Positions 34,420 through 43,532 of a stretch of 64,000 bases of DNA are shown piece by piece (the first letter of the stretch is position 1; each line of letters opens with the position of its first letter). The notes beneath the pieces are model-generated. The model was not told the DNA's origin. It searched no databases and saw only the letters and a list, made by a program, of their open reading frames with translations. This DNA is from Paenibacillus borealis (GTDB lineage Bacteria; Bacillota; Bacilli; Paenibacillales; Paenibacillaceae), in NCBI RefSeq assembly GCF_000758665.1, contig NZ_CP009285.1, positions 5,580,001 through 5,644,000 on the forward strand, in the 5' to 3' direction. A program made the translations under genes and the position numbers.

Positions 34420-35844
34420 ATGTTTCTTAATGAAGATTTCATGTTATCCAGCGATACCGCACGCCAGCTCTTTCATCAGCATGCCAAAACAATGCCGATT
34501 GTCGATTACCATTGCCATCTGGACCCGCGCGAAATCTATGAAGATAAACCGTTCGGGAACCTGACGGCAGCCTGGCTCTATGGTGACCATTACAAGTGGC
34601 GGCTGATGCGCGCGAACGGGGTGCCGGAATCGCATATTACCGGGGACGCCTCCGATTATGATAAATTTCTGGCCTGGGCCCGCACGCTCCCGAAAGCCAT
34701 CGGCAACCCGCTGTACAGCTGGACCCACCTGGAGCTCCGCCGTTTCTTCGGCGTGAATGAGCTGTTGAATGAAGCTTCTGCGCCGGCCATCTGGGAGAAG
34801 GTCAACCGCAAGCTGGCCGAACCGGCGTTCACCCGGCGCGGTCTGATCCGCAGTTCGAACGTCAAGGTAATCTGTACTACCGATGATCCGGCAGACTCGC
34901 TGGAATACCACAAGCTGCTCAGAGACTCTGAGACCGCGTTCCAGGTGTTCCCGACCTTCCGTCCCGACAAGGCACTGAACATCGATGCCGAGGGCTTCAG
35001 CGCCTGGATCGGCAAGCTGGAGGAAGCCGCCGGCCAGCCGGTTAAGACTTATGCAGCCTTGCTTGAGGCACTGGGCAATCGTGTTGACTTCTTCCATGAG
35101 CATGGCTGCCGCCTGTCAGACCATGCCCTCGATGTGCTGCGTTACGAAGCCGGTGAACCGGAAGCTGTAGAGGCGATCTTCGCCAAAAGACTGCAGGGTG
35201 CGGCGCTGTCACCGCAGGAAATCACTCTCTACCGCACAGAGCTGCTGACTGCACTGATCGGCTTCTACCAGGCCAAAGGCTGGACCATGCAGCTTCATCT
35301 GCATGCCTACCGCAACAACAACACGCCGATGTTCCGGAAGCTCGGGCCGGATACCGGATACGACGGCATTAACGATCTGCCGCTGACCACACCGCTGTCG
35401 CAGCTGCTTGACCGTGCCGAGAGCGGCAGCGGCCTGCCTAAGACCATCCTGTACTCGCTGAATCCCGGCGACTACCCTGCCCTGCTGGCCTTGCTGGGCT
35501 GCTACCAGAAGGATACTGCCGGCAAGCTCCAGCTCGGCTCCGGCTGGTGGTACAACGATACGCGCAGCGGTATGCGCCAGCAGCTGACCCTGCTGGCTGA
35601 GGGCAGCCTGCTCGGTAACTTCGTCGGCATGCTGACCGATTCACGCAGCTTCCTCTCCTATACCCGGCACGAGTATTTCCGCCGGGTGCTCTGCGAGCTG
35701 ATCGGTGAACTCGCGGAACGCGGCGAGGCACCGGATGACATAGACTTACTGGGCGCTATGGTAGAGGATATCTCCTACAATAACGCAGCAGGCTATTTCG
35801 GCTTCCAGACCTCCGGCAGTTCGGTGGAGGTTACCGCGCGATGA
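34420..35844 (+). CDS. uxaC: Glucuronate/galacturonate isomerase
   Basis: 474 residues; isomerises D-galacturonate to D-tagaturonate (and D-glucuronate to D-fructuronate). Amidohydrolase-fold enzyme with the N-terminal MPIVDYHCHLDPREI metal site and typical LHLHAYRNNNTPMF and GSGWWYNDTRSGMRQQL segments. ATG at 34420 follows GGGAG; the frame is open further upstream. Gene order uxaB-A-C places the first pathway step last. Confidence 0.95.
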   Translation: MFLNEDFMLSSDTARQLFHQHAKTMPIVDYHCHLDPREIYEDKPFGNLTAAWLYGDHYKWRLMRANGVPESHITGDASDYDKFLAWARTLPKAIGNPLYSWTHLELRRFFGVNELLNEASAPAIWEKVNRKLAEPAFTRRGLIRSSNVKVICTTDDPADSLEYHKLLRDSETAFQVFPTFRPDKALNIDAEGFSAWIGKLEEAAGQPVKTYAALLEALGNRVDFFHEHGCRLSDHALDVLRYEAGEPEAVEAIFAKRLQGAALSPQEITLYRTELLTALIGFYQAKGWTMQLHLHAYRNNNTPMFRKLGPDTGYDGINDLPLTTPLSQLLDRAESGSGLPKTILYSLNPGDYPALLALLGCYQKDTAGKLQLGSGWWYNDTRSGMRQQLTLLAEGSLLGNFVGMLTDSRSFLSYTRHEYFRRVLCELIGELAERGEAPDDIDLLGAMVEDISYNNAAGYFGFQTSGSSVEVTAR

Positions 35845-35857
35845 AGGAGTGCTGAAG

Positions 35858-36544
35858 ATGCCGACAATCTATATCGCCGGAGACTCTACCGCTGCCCGGA
35901 AGGCAGCCTCTGAATCGCCGATGACCGGATGGGGAGAATTTCTGCACGGGCATGTGGGACCGGATGTGCGGATCGAGAACCGGGCCGTGAACGGACGGAG
36001 CACACGCTCCTTCCTGGCTGAGGGCAGGCTCGCAGAGATCGAGCAGGACTTCCAGGCAGGAGACTTCCTGCTCATCCAGTTCGGGCATAATGACCAGAAG
36101 CTCGAAGATCCGGCGCGTTACACGGATCCGGATACCGATTACCGCGAGAATCTCAAGGTGTTCATCGATTCTGCCCGCAGCCGCGGCGGTTTCCCGCTGC
36201 TGCTGACCTCCGTCAGCCGCCGCCGCTTCACCGCGGAGGGTGACCCTGATCCTGAGGCCGTGGGAGCCTACCCGCAGGCCATGCGCGAGGTTGCAGCAGA
36301 GACCGCAACGCCGCTGCTCGATATCTTCGCCTCCTCGCAGCAGCTCTACCGCTCGCTGGGAATCGAAGGCTCACAGCAGCTGTTCATGCATCTGCCGCCG
36401 GGCAGTCATCCCAACTATCCTGACGGGATCACGGATGACACTCATTTCTCGCAGGTCGGCGCGCAGCGGATTGCTTCGCTGGTTGCGGAAGCAATGGAAC
36501 AATCTGCGGGACTATCCGCTCTGCACCCTTATCTGCGGGTGTAG
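35858..36544 (+). CDS. Rhamnogalacturonan acetylesterase (SGNH hydrolase)
   Basis: 228 residues, RhgT/YesT-like esterase that removes acetyl groups from rhamnogalacturonan. SGNH blocks: IYIAGDSTA (Ser nucleophile), NRAVNGRSTRSF, IQFGHNDQK (Asn), and the C-terminal DDTHFSQVGA (Asp-His). No signal peptide, consistent with intracellular action on imported oligomers. The ATG at 35858 follows GAAGGAG by 8 bases. It is 13 bp after uxaC, in the same operon. Confidence 0.9.
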   Translation: MPTIYIAGDSTAARKAASESPMTGWGEFLHGHVGPDVRIENRAVNGRSTRSFLAEGRLAEIEQDFQAGDFLLIQFGHNDQKLEDPARYTDPDTDYRENLKVFIDSARSRGGFPLLLTSVSRRRFTAEGDPDPEAVGAYPQAMREVAAETATPLLDIFASSQQLYRSLGIEGSQQLFMHLPPGSHPNYPDGITDDTHFSQVGAQRIASLVAEAMEQSAGLSALHPYLRV

Positions 36545-36568
36545 TGCGGTAACCGCTTCGCTTGAATT

Positions 36569-36605
36569 GGCCGCCATGTGCCCTTGCGGACACAGGCGGC
36601 CTTAT
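36569..36605 (+). terminator. Hairpin between acetylesterase and isomerase genes
   Basis: GGCCGCC ... GGCGGCC stem followed by TTATTT; a weak terminator or processing hairpin inside the operon. Confidence 0.5.
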
Positions 36606-36640
36606 TTGCGGGAAATTGCAGATCAAAGGAGTAAAACGAT

Positions 36641-37483
36641 ATGAACGTTCCGTTTAATCTTGGCGTCCGCGCCCATGATTTCAACCCTTGTCCTTTACCG
36701 CAGCTGATTGAGAAGCTGAGAGAGCAGAGCTTCTCCTCTATCCAGTTTGCGCTGCATAAGTCCTTTCCGGAAAGTGCGCCCAGACTTGGCGCACTCAGTC
36801 CGGGAACGGCTGCCTATTATGGCGAAGCCTTCAGGCAGGCCGGCATCAGGATTGCCGTACTCGGCTGCTATGTAAACATCATCGATCCTGATCCCGCCCG
36901 GCGTGCACAGGCATTGAACGATTTCAGCACCCAGCTGCGGCTGGCCCGTGATTTCGGTGCAAGCCTGGTAGGTACCGAAACAGGAAGCGTGGGGCGGGGA
37001 TATACGCCGGATAATTTCACTGAGGAAGCTTTTGAACAAGTTGTGGCTTCTGTTAAAGCAATGGTTGCGGAAGCAGAACGTTTCGGGGTAACGGTGGGCA
37101 TTGAGGCGGGGATTAACCACCCGCTGCACACGGCTCAGCTGGCCAGACGGCTGCTGGACGAAGTAGATTCCAATAATCTGCAAATTATATTCGATGCTGC
37201 CAATCTGATGACGCCGGATAACTACCTGCAGCAGGAGCAGGTTGTTGCCGAAGCGCTTGAGCTGCTGGGTGACAGGATCGCAGTCCTGCATCTGAAGGAT
37301 TTCACGATTAGTGACGGAAGGATTGAGATCGTCCCCGCAGGACAGGGATTGCTGAACTTCGCTCCGCTGCTCCATTACATGAAATATAAGCGTCCGCATA
37401 TTCAGGGCCTGCTGGAGAGCACTCCTGAGGAGCAGCTGCACGGCAGCGCACAGCTGCTGCGGCGGATGTATAACGAAATATGA
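36641..37483 (+). CDS. TIM-barrel sugar phosphate isomerase/epimerase
   Basis: 280 residues of the AP-endonuclease-2/xylose-isomerase-like TIM barrel family. Metal-site segments: GTETGSVG, VGIEAGINHPLH, IIFDAANLM and VLHLKDFTI. Members isomerise or epimerise sugars and inositols. Here it follows the uronate genes and may handle a pectin-derived sugar, but the substrate cannot be read from sequence. Confidence 0.82.
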   Translation: MNVPFNLGVRAHDFNPCPLPQLIEKLREQSFSSIQFALHKSFPESAPRLGALSPGTAAYYGEAFRQAGIRIAVLGCYVNIIDPDPARRAQALNDFSTQLRLARDFGASLVGTETGSVGRGYTPDNFTEEAFEQVVASVKAMVAEAERFGVTVGIEAGINHPLHTAQLARRLLDEVDSNNLQIIFDAANLMTPDNYLQQEQVVAEALELLGDRIAVLHLKDFTISDGRIEIVPAGQGLLNFAPLLHYMKYKRPHIQGLLESTPEEQLHGSAQLLRRMYNEI

Positions 37484-37525
37484 ACAAGTGCCCCGGCCAT
37501 ATGGCGTACGGGGCACTTGTTTATG
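37483..37525 (+). terminator. Terminator of the uronate operon
   Basis: AACAAGTGCCCCG / CGGGGCACTTGTT perfect 13-bp stem followed by TATGTTT, overlapping the stop region of the isomerase. Confidence 0.8.
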
Positions 37526-37599
37526 TTTGCCGGGTATAGGGCCGGCTCAATACTAGAAATGAGCAATTTACAGTAACCGGTCGTTCGCTCCGGTCCTAA

Positions 37600-37783
37600 G
37601 TGTATTTTGTACAACTAAAGTGATCAAATTTTGCGCTGCGAGGGTTTTAATTGCACTTTGTACAGCTAAAAACCACCATATTTCGTAAAAGAAGACTTAC
37701 TGCTGTTTTTAATTGTACTGGATACAGTTAAACGGACAATCCGGTTTTTCACCATCTTTTTAACTGCAGGAAATACAATTAAA
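37600..37783. repeat. Intergenic repeat family C, copy 1
   Basis: Four short palindromes of the form TTAATTGNA...TACANTTAA: the right arms start at 37610, 37661, 37723 and 37774, giving spacings of 51, 62 and 51 bp. A second copy with exactly these spacings lies at 57821-58006. It fills the convergent gap between the isomerase and fucU genes. Confidence 0.85.
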
Positions 37784-37848
37784 TCCTAATTAGGTCAAGT
37801 GAAGAAATATCCTTTATCCTGTGACATAACGCAGACTTGAATCTGTTG

Positions 37849-38289
37849 TTATGCCCCGGCATCCGGCGGGATCACGCCTTTTTTGAGAATAATATTCCCG
37901 TACAGCGCCTCTTCCCCGGTGATCACGATGGCATAGCTCCGCTTCGAGCGGTTGTAGAATTCAAAACGCTCCTCATACTCCACCTGTGCCGCAGCGTCAT
38001 GTTTGGCCAGGATCTCCTTGTACGTCTCCCATATCACTGGAACGGTAGGATCACCATCCACCACAGCCATAAATGCCGCCTGTGCCGGCACATAATGATC
38101 CAGCGGCAGCAGCTCCAGGATCGCGTCCAGCAGCCGGGGAATGCCAATGCCGTCCGCCCGGAGCACTCTGGAATGCAGCCCGTGGCCCGGATAATTGGCG
38201 TCTGCCAGGACCAGTTCATCCCCATGGCCCATTTCCATCAGGGTACGGACCAGCTCGGGGGAGAGGAGCTTGGGTATTTTTTTGAGCAT
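37849..38289 (-). CDS. fucU: RbsD/FucU family mutarotase
   Basis: 146 residues; interconverts anomers of L-fucose or a related sugar so that the isomerase gets its correct form. Family marks: MLKKIPKLLSPELVRTLMEMGHGDELVLADANYPG (catalytic His in MGHGD) and ERFEFYNRSKRSYAIVITGE at the end. GGAGG precedes the ATG. Last gene of the fucose-type operon. Confidence 0.92.
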   Translation of the reverse strand: MLKKIPKLLSPELVRTLMEMGHGDELVLADANYPGHGLHSRVLRADGIGIPRLLDAILELLPLDHYVPAQAAFMAVVDGDPTVPVIWETYKEILAKHDAAAQVEYEERFEFYNRSKRSYAIVITGEEALYGNIILKKGVIPPDAGA

Positions 38290-38328
38290 GACTACTATCC
38301 TCCTTCATTCCTGTGTCGAAGCCACGGC

Positions 38329-38979
38329 TTACATGCCGTAGAACGATTTCAAAGCTACCAGCTCCTCGATCCGGTGCTGAGGAAGCTCACGTTCTCCGCC
38401 GATCATCCGGGTCAGGAAGGTCAGCTTCGCCGTATATTCCAGCCGCTCCATATTCATATAAGCAGCCATGACATCCTTGCCCCAGGTCAATGCGCCATGG
38501 CTCTCCAGCAGAACAGCCGTTTTCTTGCCGAGGAAGGGGATCAGCGAATCGGGAATCTCCTCGGTTGAAGGCGTCCCGTATGCCGCCAGTGGAATATCCC
38601 CCATGGCAATGACCGACTCGGGCATCATCATCTTGTCGAGCGCTTCGCCCTTGATGGCAAAAGCGGTAGCATACGGCGGATGCGCATGCACTACGCCGCC
38701 CATCTCCGGCAGCTCATTGTAAATCTTCAGGTGCATCTTCACTTCCGTGGATGGCCGGTAGCCCTCCGCAGCTTCCAGGATATCCCCCTGCAGATTCACT
38801 TTGACCAGCATATGCGGCTGCAGGTAACCTTTGCTGACACCCGTTGGCGAAGTGATTACCTCCGTTGCCGACAGACGTGCCGAGATATTGCCGTCATTGG
38901 CAGCAATAAAATCCTTGTTAAACAGATTGCGGCCGATATCGCAGATCAGCCGGCGCAGTTCCTCTTCATTCGTATTCAT
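38329..38979 (-). CDS. L-fuculose/L-rhamnulose-1-phosphate-type class II aldolase
   Basis: 216 residues; splits a 6-deoxy-ketose 1-phosphate into dihydroxyacetone phosphate and L-lactaldehyde. Class II aldolase/adducin fold with zinc ligands in VVHAHPPYATAF and the later His in LESHGALTWG, and Glu in MPESV. ATG overlaps the kinase stop by four bases. Length fits FucA (about 215) rather than RhaD (about 275). Confidence 0.9.
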   Translation of the reverse strand: MNTNEEELRRLICDIGRNLFNKDFIAANDGNISARLSATEVITSPTGVSKGYLQPHMLVKVNLQGDILEAAEGYRPSTEVKMHLKIYNELPEMGGVVHAHPPYATAFAIKGEALDKMMMPESVIAMGDIPLAAYGTPSTEEIPDSLIPFLGKKTAVLLESHGALTWGKDVMAAYMNMERLEYTAKLTFLTRMIGGERELPQHRIEELVALKSFYGM

Positions 38980-40469
38980 ACTTGCCCTCCTTGATCGCTA
39001 TGGATAGTAAATAGAGCCGGCTGATAGCGGACAGGGGCGCAGGAACGGGCTACAACAGCTCTGGCTTCCGGGACTTCAATCGCTCCCAATGCCGTCAATT
39101 GCACCAATACGTTGCCAATTGCACTCGCCTCTACCGGTCCGGCAATAATTTCTTTGCCTGTGGCATCCGCTGTAAGCTGGCACAGCAGCTTGTTCTGGAT
39201 GCCTCCGCCGACCATGTGAATGCAGCTGACCGGTCTGCCTGTGAGTGCCTCCAGTTCACGGATCGTTCCGGCGTATGACTGGGCCAGACTCTCCAGAATG
39301 GTGCGGATGATCTCCGCCCGGGTCTGCGGTACAGGCTGGCCTGTGCGGATACAATACGATTCAATCCGCATGGGCATATCCCCTGGTGTGCTGAAGAGGG
39401 GATCATTCGGGTCCAGAACGGCGATTCGCGCTGCGGACCGGTCCAGACCCTCAGCCAGCTCCGCTGCTTCCTGATGGCTGAGCGGTTCCCCTGCTTCTGC
39501 CCAGCCGCGCTGGGTCTCCTGCAGCAGCCACAGGCCGGTGATATTCTTCAGCAGCCGGTTCGTGCCGCCGAAGCAGCTCTCATTGGTGAAGCCGTAGGTG
39601 CATGCCCCGGCGCTCAGCACTGGCTCCGCAGTCTCCAGCCCGACCAGCGACCAGGTTCCGCAGCTGATGAAGGCGGCGGAACCCTCTCCGCCGGTAGAGC
39701 CTCCAAGCCCGTAAGGGATGGAAGCGACAGCGGAAGCTGTGTCGTGTGAAGCTCCGGCAATGACCTTGAGCGGGCCGGAACCAAGCTCTTCCTGAAGTCC
39801 GGGCCGAAGTTCGCCGATTATAGTGCCAGCCGGCACCAGCCGGGGAATCAGCTCCGCCGGCAGCTCCAGCCTGCGCAGCACTTCGCCGGAAGGAGCCGAC
39901 GAATCCGGAGTCAGCAGGCCGCTCGTGCTCCAGATGGTCTGCTCCGCCACCGCTGTGCCGCTGAACATATAATTGAACAGGTCAGGCATCATTAGCAGCT
40001 GTTTAGCGTTTTGTGTGAGCTCCGGATTAGCCTGAAGATCGGCAAATAATTGATACACCGTATTAATCGGACTGGACTGGTTGCCCGTCAGCCTGAACTG
40101 CTCCTCAGGGGGCAGGGCTGTCTCCAACGCCAAAGCAATACCCTCCATCCGCTGATCCCGGTAATGATGCGGGGAATACAGCAGTTCTCCCTCTGCATCC
40201 AGGAAGCCATAGTCGACTCCCCAGGTATCGACACTTATTGACTGCAAGGGCCCGTGAGACTTCACGGCCGCGAGAATCCCCTGCTTCATCTCCTGAAACA
40301 GCTTCTGAACATCCCAGTACAACTGCCCATCGGCCTCTACGGGCCCGTTAGGGAAGCGGCGGATTTCTTCCACCGCCACGATTCCGCCAGCGTAGGTTCC
40401 CAGCATGACCCTGCCGGAGCTCGCACCCAAATCGACTGCCAGCAGCTTGATAATCTCTTCGCCCATCAT
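38976..40469 (-). CDS. Rhamnulokinase-type sugar kinase (FGGY family)
   Basis: 497 residues. Closest in pattern to RhaB: KLLAVDLGASSGRVMLGTY at the N-terminus, SVDTWGVDYGFLDAEG, HHYRDQRMEG, and the C-terminal HMVGGGIQNKLLCQLTADATG. It lies in an operon with a fucose-type isomerase, so its substrate may be L-fuculose rather than or as well as L-rhamnulose. Two ATG codons in a row (40469, 40466) share one weak ribosome site. Confidence 0.9.
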   Translation of the reverse strand: MMGEEIIKLLAVDLGASSGRVMLGTYAGGIVAVEEIRRFPNGPVEADGQLYWDVQKLFQEMKQGILAAVKSHGPLQSISVDTWGVDYGFLDAEGELLYSPHHYRDQRMEGIALALETALPPEEQFRLTGNQSSPINTVYQLFADLQANPELTQNAKQLLMMPDLFNYMFSGTAVAEQTIWSTSGLLTPDSSAPSGEVLRRLELPAELIPRLVPAGTIIGELRPGLQEELGSGPLKVIAGASHDTASAVASIPYGLGGSTGGEGSAAFISCGTWSLVGLETAEPVLSAGACTYGFTNESCFGGTNRLLKNITGLWLLQETQRGWAEAGEPLSHQEAAELAEGLDRSAARIAVLDPNDPLFSTPGDMPMRIESYCIRTGQPVPQTRAEIIRTILESLAQSYAGTIRELEALTGRPVSCIHMVGGGIQNKLLCQLTADATGKEIIAGPVEASAIGNVLVQLTALGAIEVPEARAVVARSCAPVRYQPALFTIHSDQGGQV

Positions 40470-40495
40470 CTCCGCACCCGCTTCACTTTGCAGAT

Positions 40496-42262
40496 TTAGT
40501 AGAGCGGCCCAAAGTTGCGGCAGGCTCTGTAGTCAGCGCTCTCCAGATCCTCTGTGCCGAACAGCGACCAGACACGCGGCCGGAAAATACGCGAATCCTC
40601 CACGTTATGCATACTGACCGGAATCCGCAGAATCGAGGCCAGGGTGATCAGATCCGCTCCAATATGCCCGTAGCTGATCGCACCGTGGTTGGCGCCCCAA
40701 TTGTTCATTACATCATATACAGACTGGAACGAGCCCTTGCCCGTTAGCTTCGGTGCGAACCAGGTCGTCGGCCAGGTAGGGTCCGTTCGCTGATCGAGCG
40801 TATCATGCACTTCTCCCGGAAGCTCCACCGTGAAGCCTTCCACCAGTTGGAGCACAGGACCCAGACCTTTGACCAGATTCAGCCGGGCCATGGTGACCGG
40901 CATTCCGCCCTTGGTCAGGTAGTCTGTCGAGAAGCCGCCCCCGCGGAAATATTCCTGCGAGGCCGGGCGGAACTGGGTCTGTGCAATACAGGCAGCCGCT
41001 TCTTCATCCGTAATGTCCCAGAAAGGCTTGATCGCCGGCTTACCGTCAATGCTCTGCTCTCCAGTTCCGTCCAGTGCCGCCGAGCCGGAGTTGATCAGAT
41101 GCAGCAGACCGCCTGCCGCTGCCCCCTCCAGTTCGTATCCGGTCACACGCTTCACCGCAGCCGGACTCCAGAAGGTACGGACATCGGCAAATATCTGCGC
41201 CGTATTCGTCAGCAGATAATTGAACAGCATCGTGACCCCGTTCAGGCTGTCATTCTCGGTCGCGACAATATAAGGCGCACGTCTGCCGTTCCAGTCGAAC
41301 GAGGAGTTAAGGATAGTCTCCATGAAATCGCCATTCGGGAAATGGTCCGTCCATTGACGCTGGCCCTGGAAGCCGCCCAGCAGGGCGTTGTGGCCGTTTG
41401 CTTCTTCCTCGAAGCCAAGCTTCGCAAGCTCCGGATTGCCGGTCATCAGATCGCGTGCGATCAGCGCCATTTTGACACAGGTCTCCCATTGCTCTTCCTT
41501 AACATCTTCGCTGAGCTGCAGATGCTGCGGGTTATTGTCCGCTCCGACCCGGCAGTTGTCCTTCACCCAGGCCAGTGCCCGCTTGAACTCCTCAGGATCA
41601 TAGATCCCTTCCTCAAATCTCCGCACATATTCAGACATGTCGATATATTCATTGCGCATGCCGAGGTACTCCTGGAAGAATTGCTCGTTGACGATAGAAC
41701 CGGCGATCCCCATGGATACGGAGCCCATCGACAGATAAGACTTCCCTTTCATCAGCGCAGCCGCGAGTGCGGACCTTGCGAACTGAAGGAGCTTTACCTG
41801 CACATCCGCCGGGATCTCCTCACTGCTGGATTCCTGAACATCTTCGCCGTAGATGCCGAAGGCCGGAATGCCTTTTTGCGCATAAGCAGACAGCACTGCC
41901 GCCAGATATACCGCCCCCGGGCGCTCCGTTCCGTTAAATCCCCATACCGCATGCGGAATGGAGGCATCCATGTCCATCGTTTCCGATCCGTAACACCAGC
42001 ATGGAGTCACCGTAATTGATACGCCTACACCTGCACCCGCGAACTTCTGCGCTGCCGCCGCAGCTTCCTTCACACCGCCGATCGTAGAATCGGCAATAAT
42101 ACATTCCACATGCGAACCGTCCGGATAAAATAAATTCTCCTGCAAAAATGCCGCCACGCGCTCCGCCATACCCATCGTCTGGACCTCAAGCGATTCACGC
42201 ACCCCGCGTCTTCTGCCGTCAATCGTAGGCCGGATACCAATCTTCGGATAATTTGCTGTCAC
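40496..42262 (-). CDS. fucI: L-fucose isomerase
   Basis: 588 residues, close to the 591 of E. coli FucI; converts L-fucose to L-fuculose (and often D-arabinose to D-ribulose). The GTG at 42262 was chosen: GGGGAGG lies upstream and the family start [25 protein letters not shown] follows directly. Later segments [27 protein letters not shown] and [13 protein letters not shown] stretches, and [16 protein letters not shown], are typical. First gene of the operon. Confidence 0.95.
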   Translation of the reverse strand: MTANYPKIGIRPTIDGRRRGVRESLEVQTMGMAERVAAFLQENLFYPDGSHVECIIADSTIGGVKEAAAAAQKFAGAGVGVSITVTPCWCYGSETMDMDASIPHAVWGFNGTERPGAVYLAAVLSAYAQKGIPAFGIYGEDVQESSSEEIPADVQVKLLQFARSALAAALMKGKSYLSMGSVSMGIAGSIVNEQFFQEYLGMRNEYIDMSEYVRRFEEGIYDPEEFKRALAWVKDNCRVGADNNPQHLQLSEDVKEEQWETCVKMALIARDLMTGNPELAKLGFEEEANGHNALLGGFQGQRQWTDHFPNGDFMETILNSSFDWNGRRAPYIVATENDSLNGVTMLFNYLLTNTAQIFADVRTFWSPAAVKRVTGYELEGAAAGGLLHLINSGSAALDGTGEQSIDGKPAIKPFWDITDEEAAACIAQTQFRPASQEYFRGGGFSTDYLTKGGMPVTMARLNLVKGLGPVLQLVEGFTVELPGEVHDTLDQRTDPTWPTTWFAPKLTGKGSFQSVYDVMNNWGANHGAISYGHIGADLITLASILRIPVSMHNVEDSRIFRPRVWSLFGTEDLESADYRACRNFGPLY

Positions 42263-42325
42263 TGCTGTTCCTCCCCGAAATGAATAATGGATAAAATAAT
42301 TACATAGGAGCGGTATACTCCGATT

Positions 42326-42339
42326 AGTAAGCGCTATCA
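42326..42339. promoter_or_regulatory. cre box in the fuc leader
   Basis: AGTAAGCGCTATCA (minus strand TGATAGCGCTTACT) fits 13 of 14 positions of the CcpA consensus and lies between the promoter and the fucI start, a usual roadblock position for catabolite repression. Confidence 0.75.
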
Positions 42340-42402
42340 AATACAGCCTGCTGCTGTCTGCAAACTATGGCTATTGCCCGCCGACTAATCCTTTTCTTCT
42401 CC

Positions 42403-42431
42403 ATCATAGATTTCCAAACCCATAAAGTCAA
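42403..42431 (-). promoter_or_regulatory. fuc operon promoter
   Basis: Minus strand TTGACT (42426-42431), 17-bp spacer, TATGAT (42403-42408): a good sigma-A promoter. Confidence 0.75.
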
Positions 42432-42432
42432 C

Positions 42433-42504
42433 AATATTCCACACTTTTCATTTGATATTCATGTGGTATTATGTGATATAATATAAATATTGTGTGGGAT
42501 TATG
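42433..42504. promoter_or_regulatory. Putative DeoR operators, three copies
   Basis: TGTGGTATTATG (42462-42473) and TGTGGGATTATG (42493-42504) are direct repeats 31 bp apart (about three helical turns). An inverted relative, AATATTCCACAC, lies at 42433-42444, abutting the fuc -35 box. A TATAAT at 42476-42481 may serve the divergent regulator gene. Confidence 0.65.
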
Positions 42505-42595
42505 CTCGTTTTAATAGTTTAAGTTTTGCAGAAATATGTAGTAAACTAGTTGATATACTATGACTGGAACTAATTAATCAAGGGTGGGCAACGGA

Positions 42596-43366
42596 ATGAA
42601 GGCTTTTGAACGGCGTGATCTTGTAATCAACGAGCTCTACAGGCACAAGAAGGTCCACGTAGCGGACCTGGCGCAGAAATTTGGTGTATCGGAGGAAACG
42701 ATCCGGCGTGATCTCGACCGGCTGGATAAGGAGGGCATTGCCAAGAAGAATTACGGCGGGGCGATTCTGAACGCCCATACGAACGAGGACCCCTCATACT
42801 CCCACAGGCACCAGGTAAACATTGAAGCGAAGCGGATGATTGCCGCAAGTCTGCTGGAGCTGATCAGTGACGGGGACAGTGTGATGACCGATACCAGCAC
42901 AACGGCTTTTGAAGGCTTGCGGAGAATCGTGGAGGACAAAAAAAATCTGACAATCATCACCAATTCCCTGGCGGTATTGTCAGAGTTCCAGCATTCCGGA
43001 CAGAAGCTCATTTCCACGGGGGGCATTCTGGGTCCGGAGACCAGCTCTTTTGTAGGGCCGACGGCGTCGCAAACGATCCTGAAATATAATGTGGATGTGG
43101 CCATCTTCAGCTGCAAGGCGCTCTCCATGACCGGCGGACTCAGCGATTCGAACGAAGCGGAGACTGAGCTCAAGGTGCTGATGCAGCAGCAGGCGAACAA
43201 GGTTGTTCTCCTGGCCGACCATTCCAAGTTCGACCGGATCGCTTTCATCCGGCTGTTCAGCTTCGACAAAGTGGATTATATCGTCACCGATCAGCGGCCG
43301 TCCGAAGAATGGATTGATTTCTTAAGCAAATATCAGGTGTCTCTGCTCTATCCTGCGCTGCAGTAG
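42596..43366 (+). CDS. DeoR family regulator of the fuc operon
   Basis: 256 residues. DeoR HTH (VHVADLAQKFGVSEETIRRDLDRLDKEGIAKKNYGGA) and sugar-phosphate sensor domain (VMTDTSTTAFEGLRRI ... LADHSKFDRIAFIRLFSFDKVDYIVTDQRPSEEW). Divergent from fucI, so expected to control it. The ATG at 42596 has AAGGGTGGG upstream; a GTG at 42584 is in frame. Confidence 0.9.
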   Translation: MKAFERRDLVINELYRHKKVHVADLAQKFGVSEETIRRDLDRLDKEGIAKKNYGGAILNAHTNEDPSYSHRHQVNIEAKRMIAASLLELISDGDSVMTDTSTTAFEGLRRIVEDKKNLTIITNSLAVLSEFQHSGQKLISTGGILGPETSSFVGPTASQTILKYNVDVAIFSCKALSMTGGLSDSNEAETELKVLMQQQANKVVLLADHSKFDRIAFIRLFSFDKVDYIVTDQRPSEEWIDFLSKYQVSLLYPALQ

Positions 43367-43401
43367 CGCAAACTCTGCACCGGAAGGAGGTGAACCACAG
43401 A

Positions 43402-43518
43402 ATGGGGATGATCCAGATTACTGCAACCTCCGCTCCGCTGTGGTTTCCGCTGGTTCTCGCCGCCGTCGGCGTGTGTCTGATTTCGCTTTTGTGGATGGTG
43501 TTCAAGAAATTCGGCTGA
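43402..43518 (+). CDS. Small single-span membrane protein, 38 residues
   Basis: A short ORF with a near-perfect ribosome site (GGAAGGAGGTGA at 43382-43393, 8 bases before ATG). It encodes MGMIQITATSAPLWFPLVLA and on: a polar N-terminus, one hydrophobic helix of about 20 residues (13-33) and a basic end KKFG. It follows the DeoR gene by 35 bp in the same direction, so it is probably co-transcribed. Unknown function; it could assist a transporter or be a membrane regulator. Confidence 0.65.
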   Translation: MGMIQITATSAPLWFPLVLAAVGVCLISLLWMVFKKFG

Positions 43519-43532
43519 TGTTTTGAATGCGC

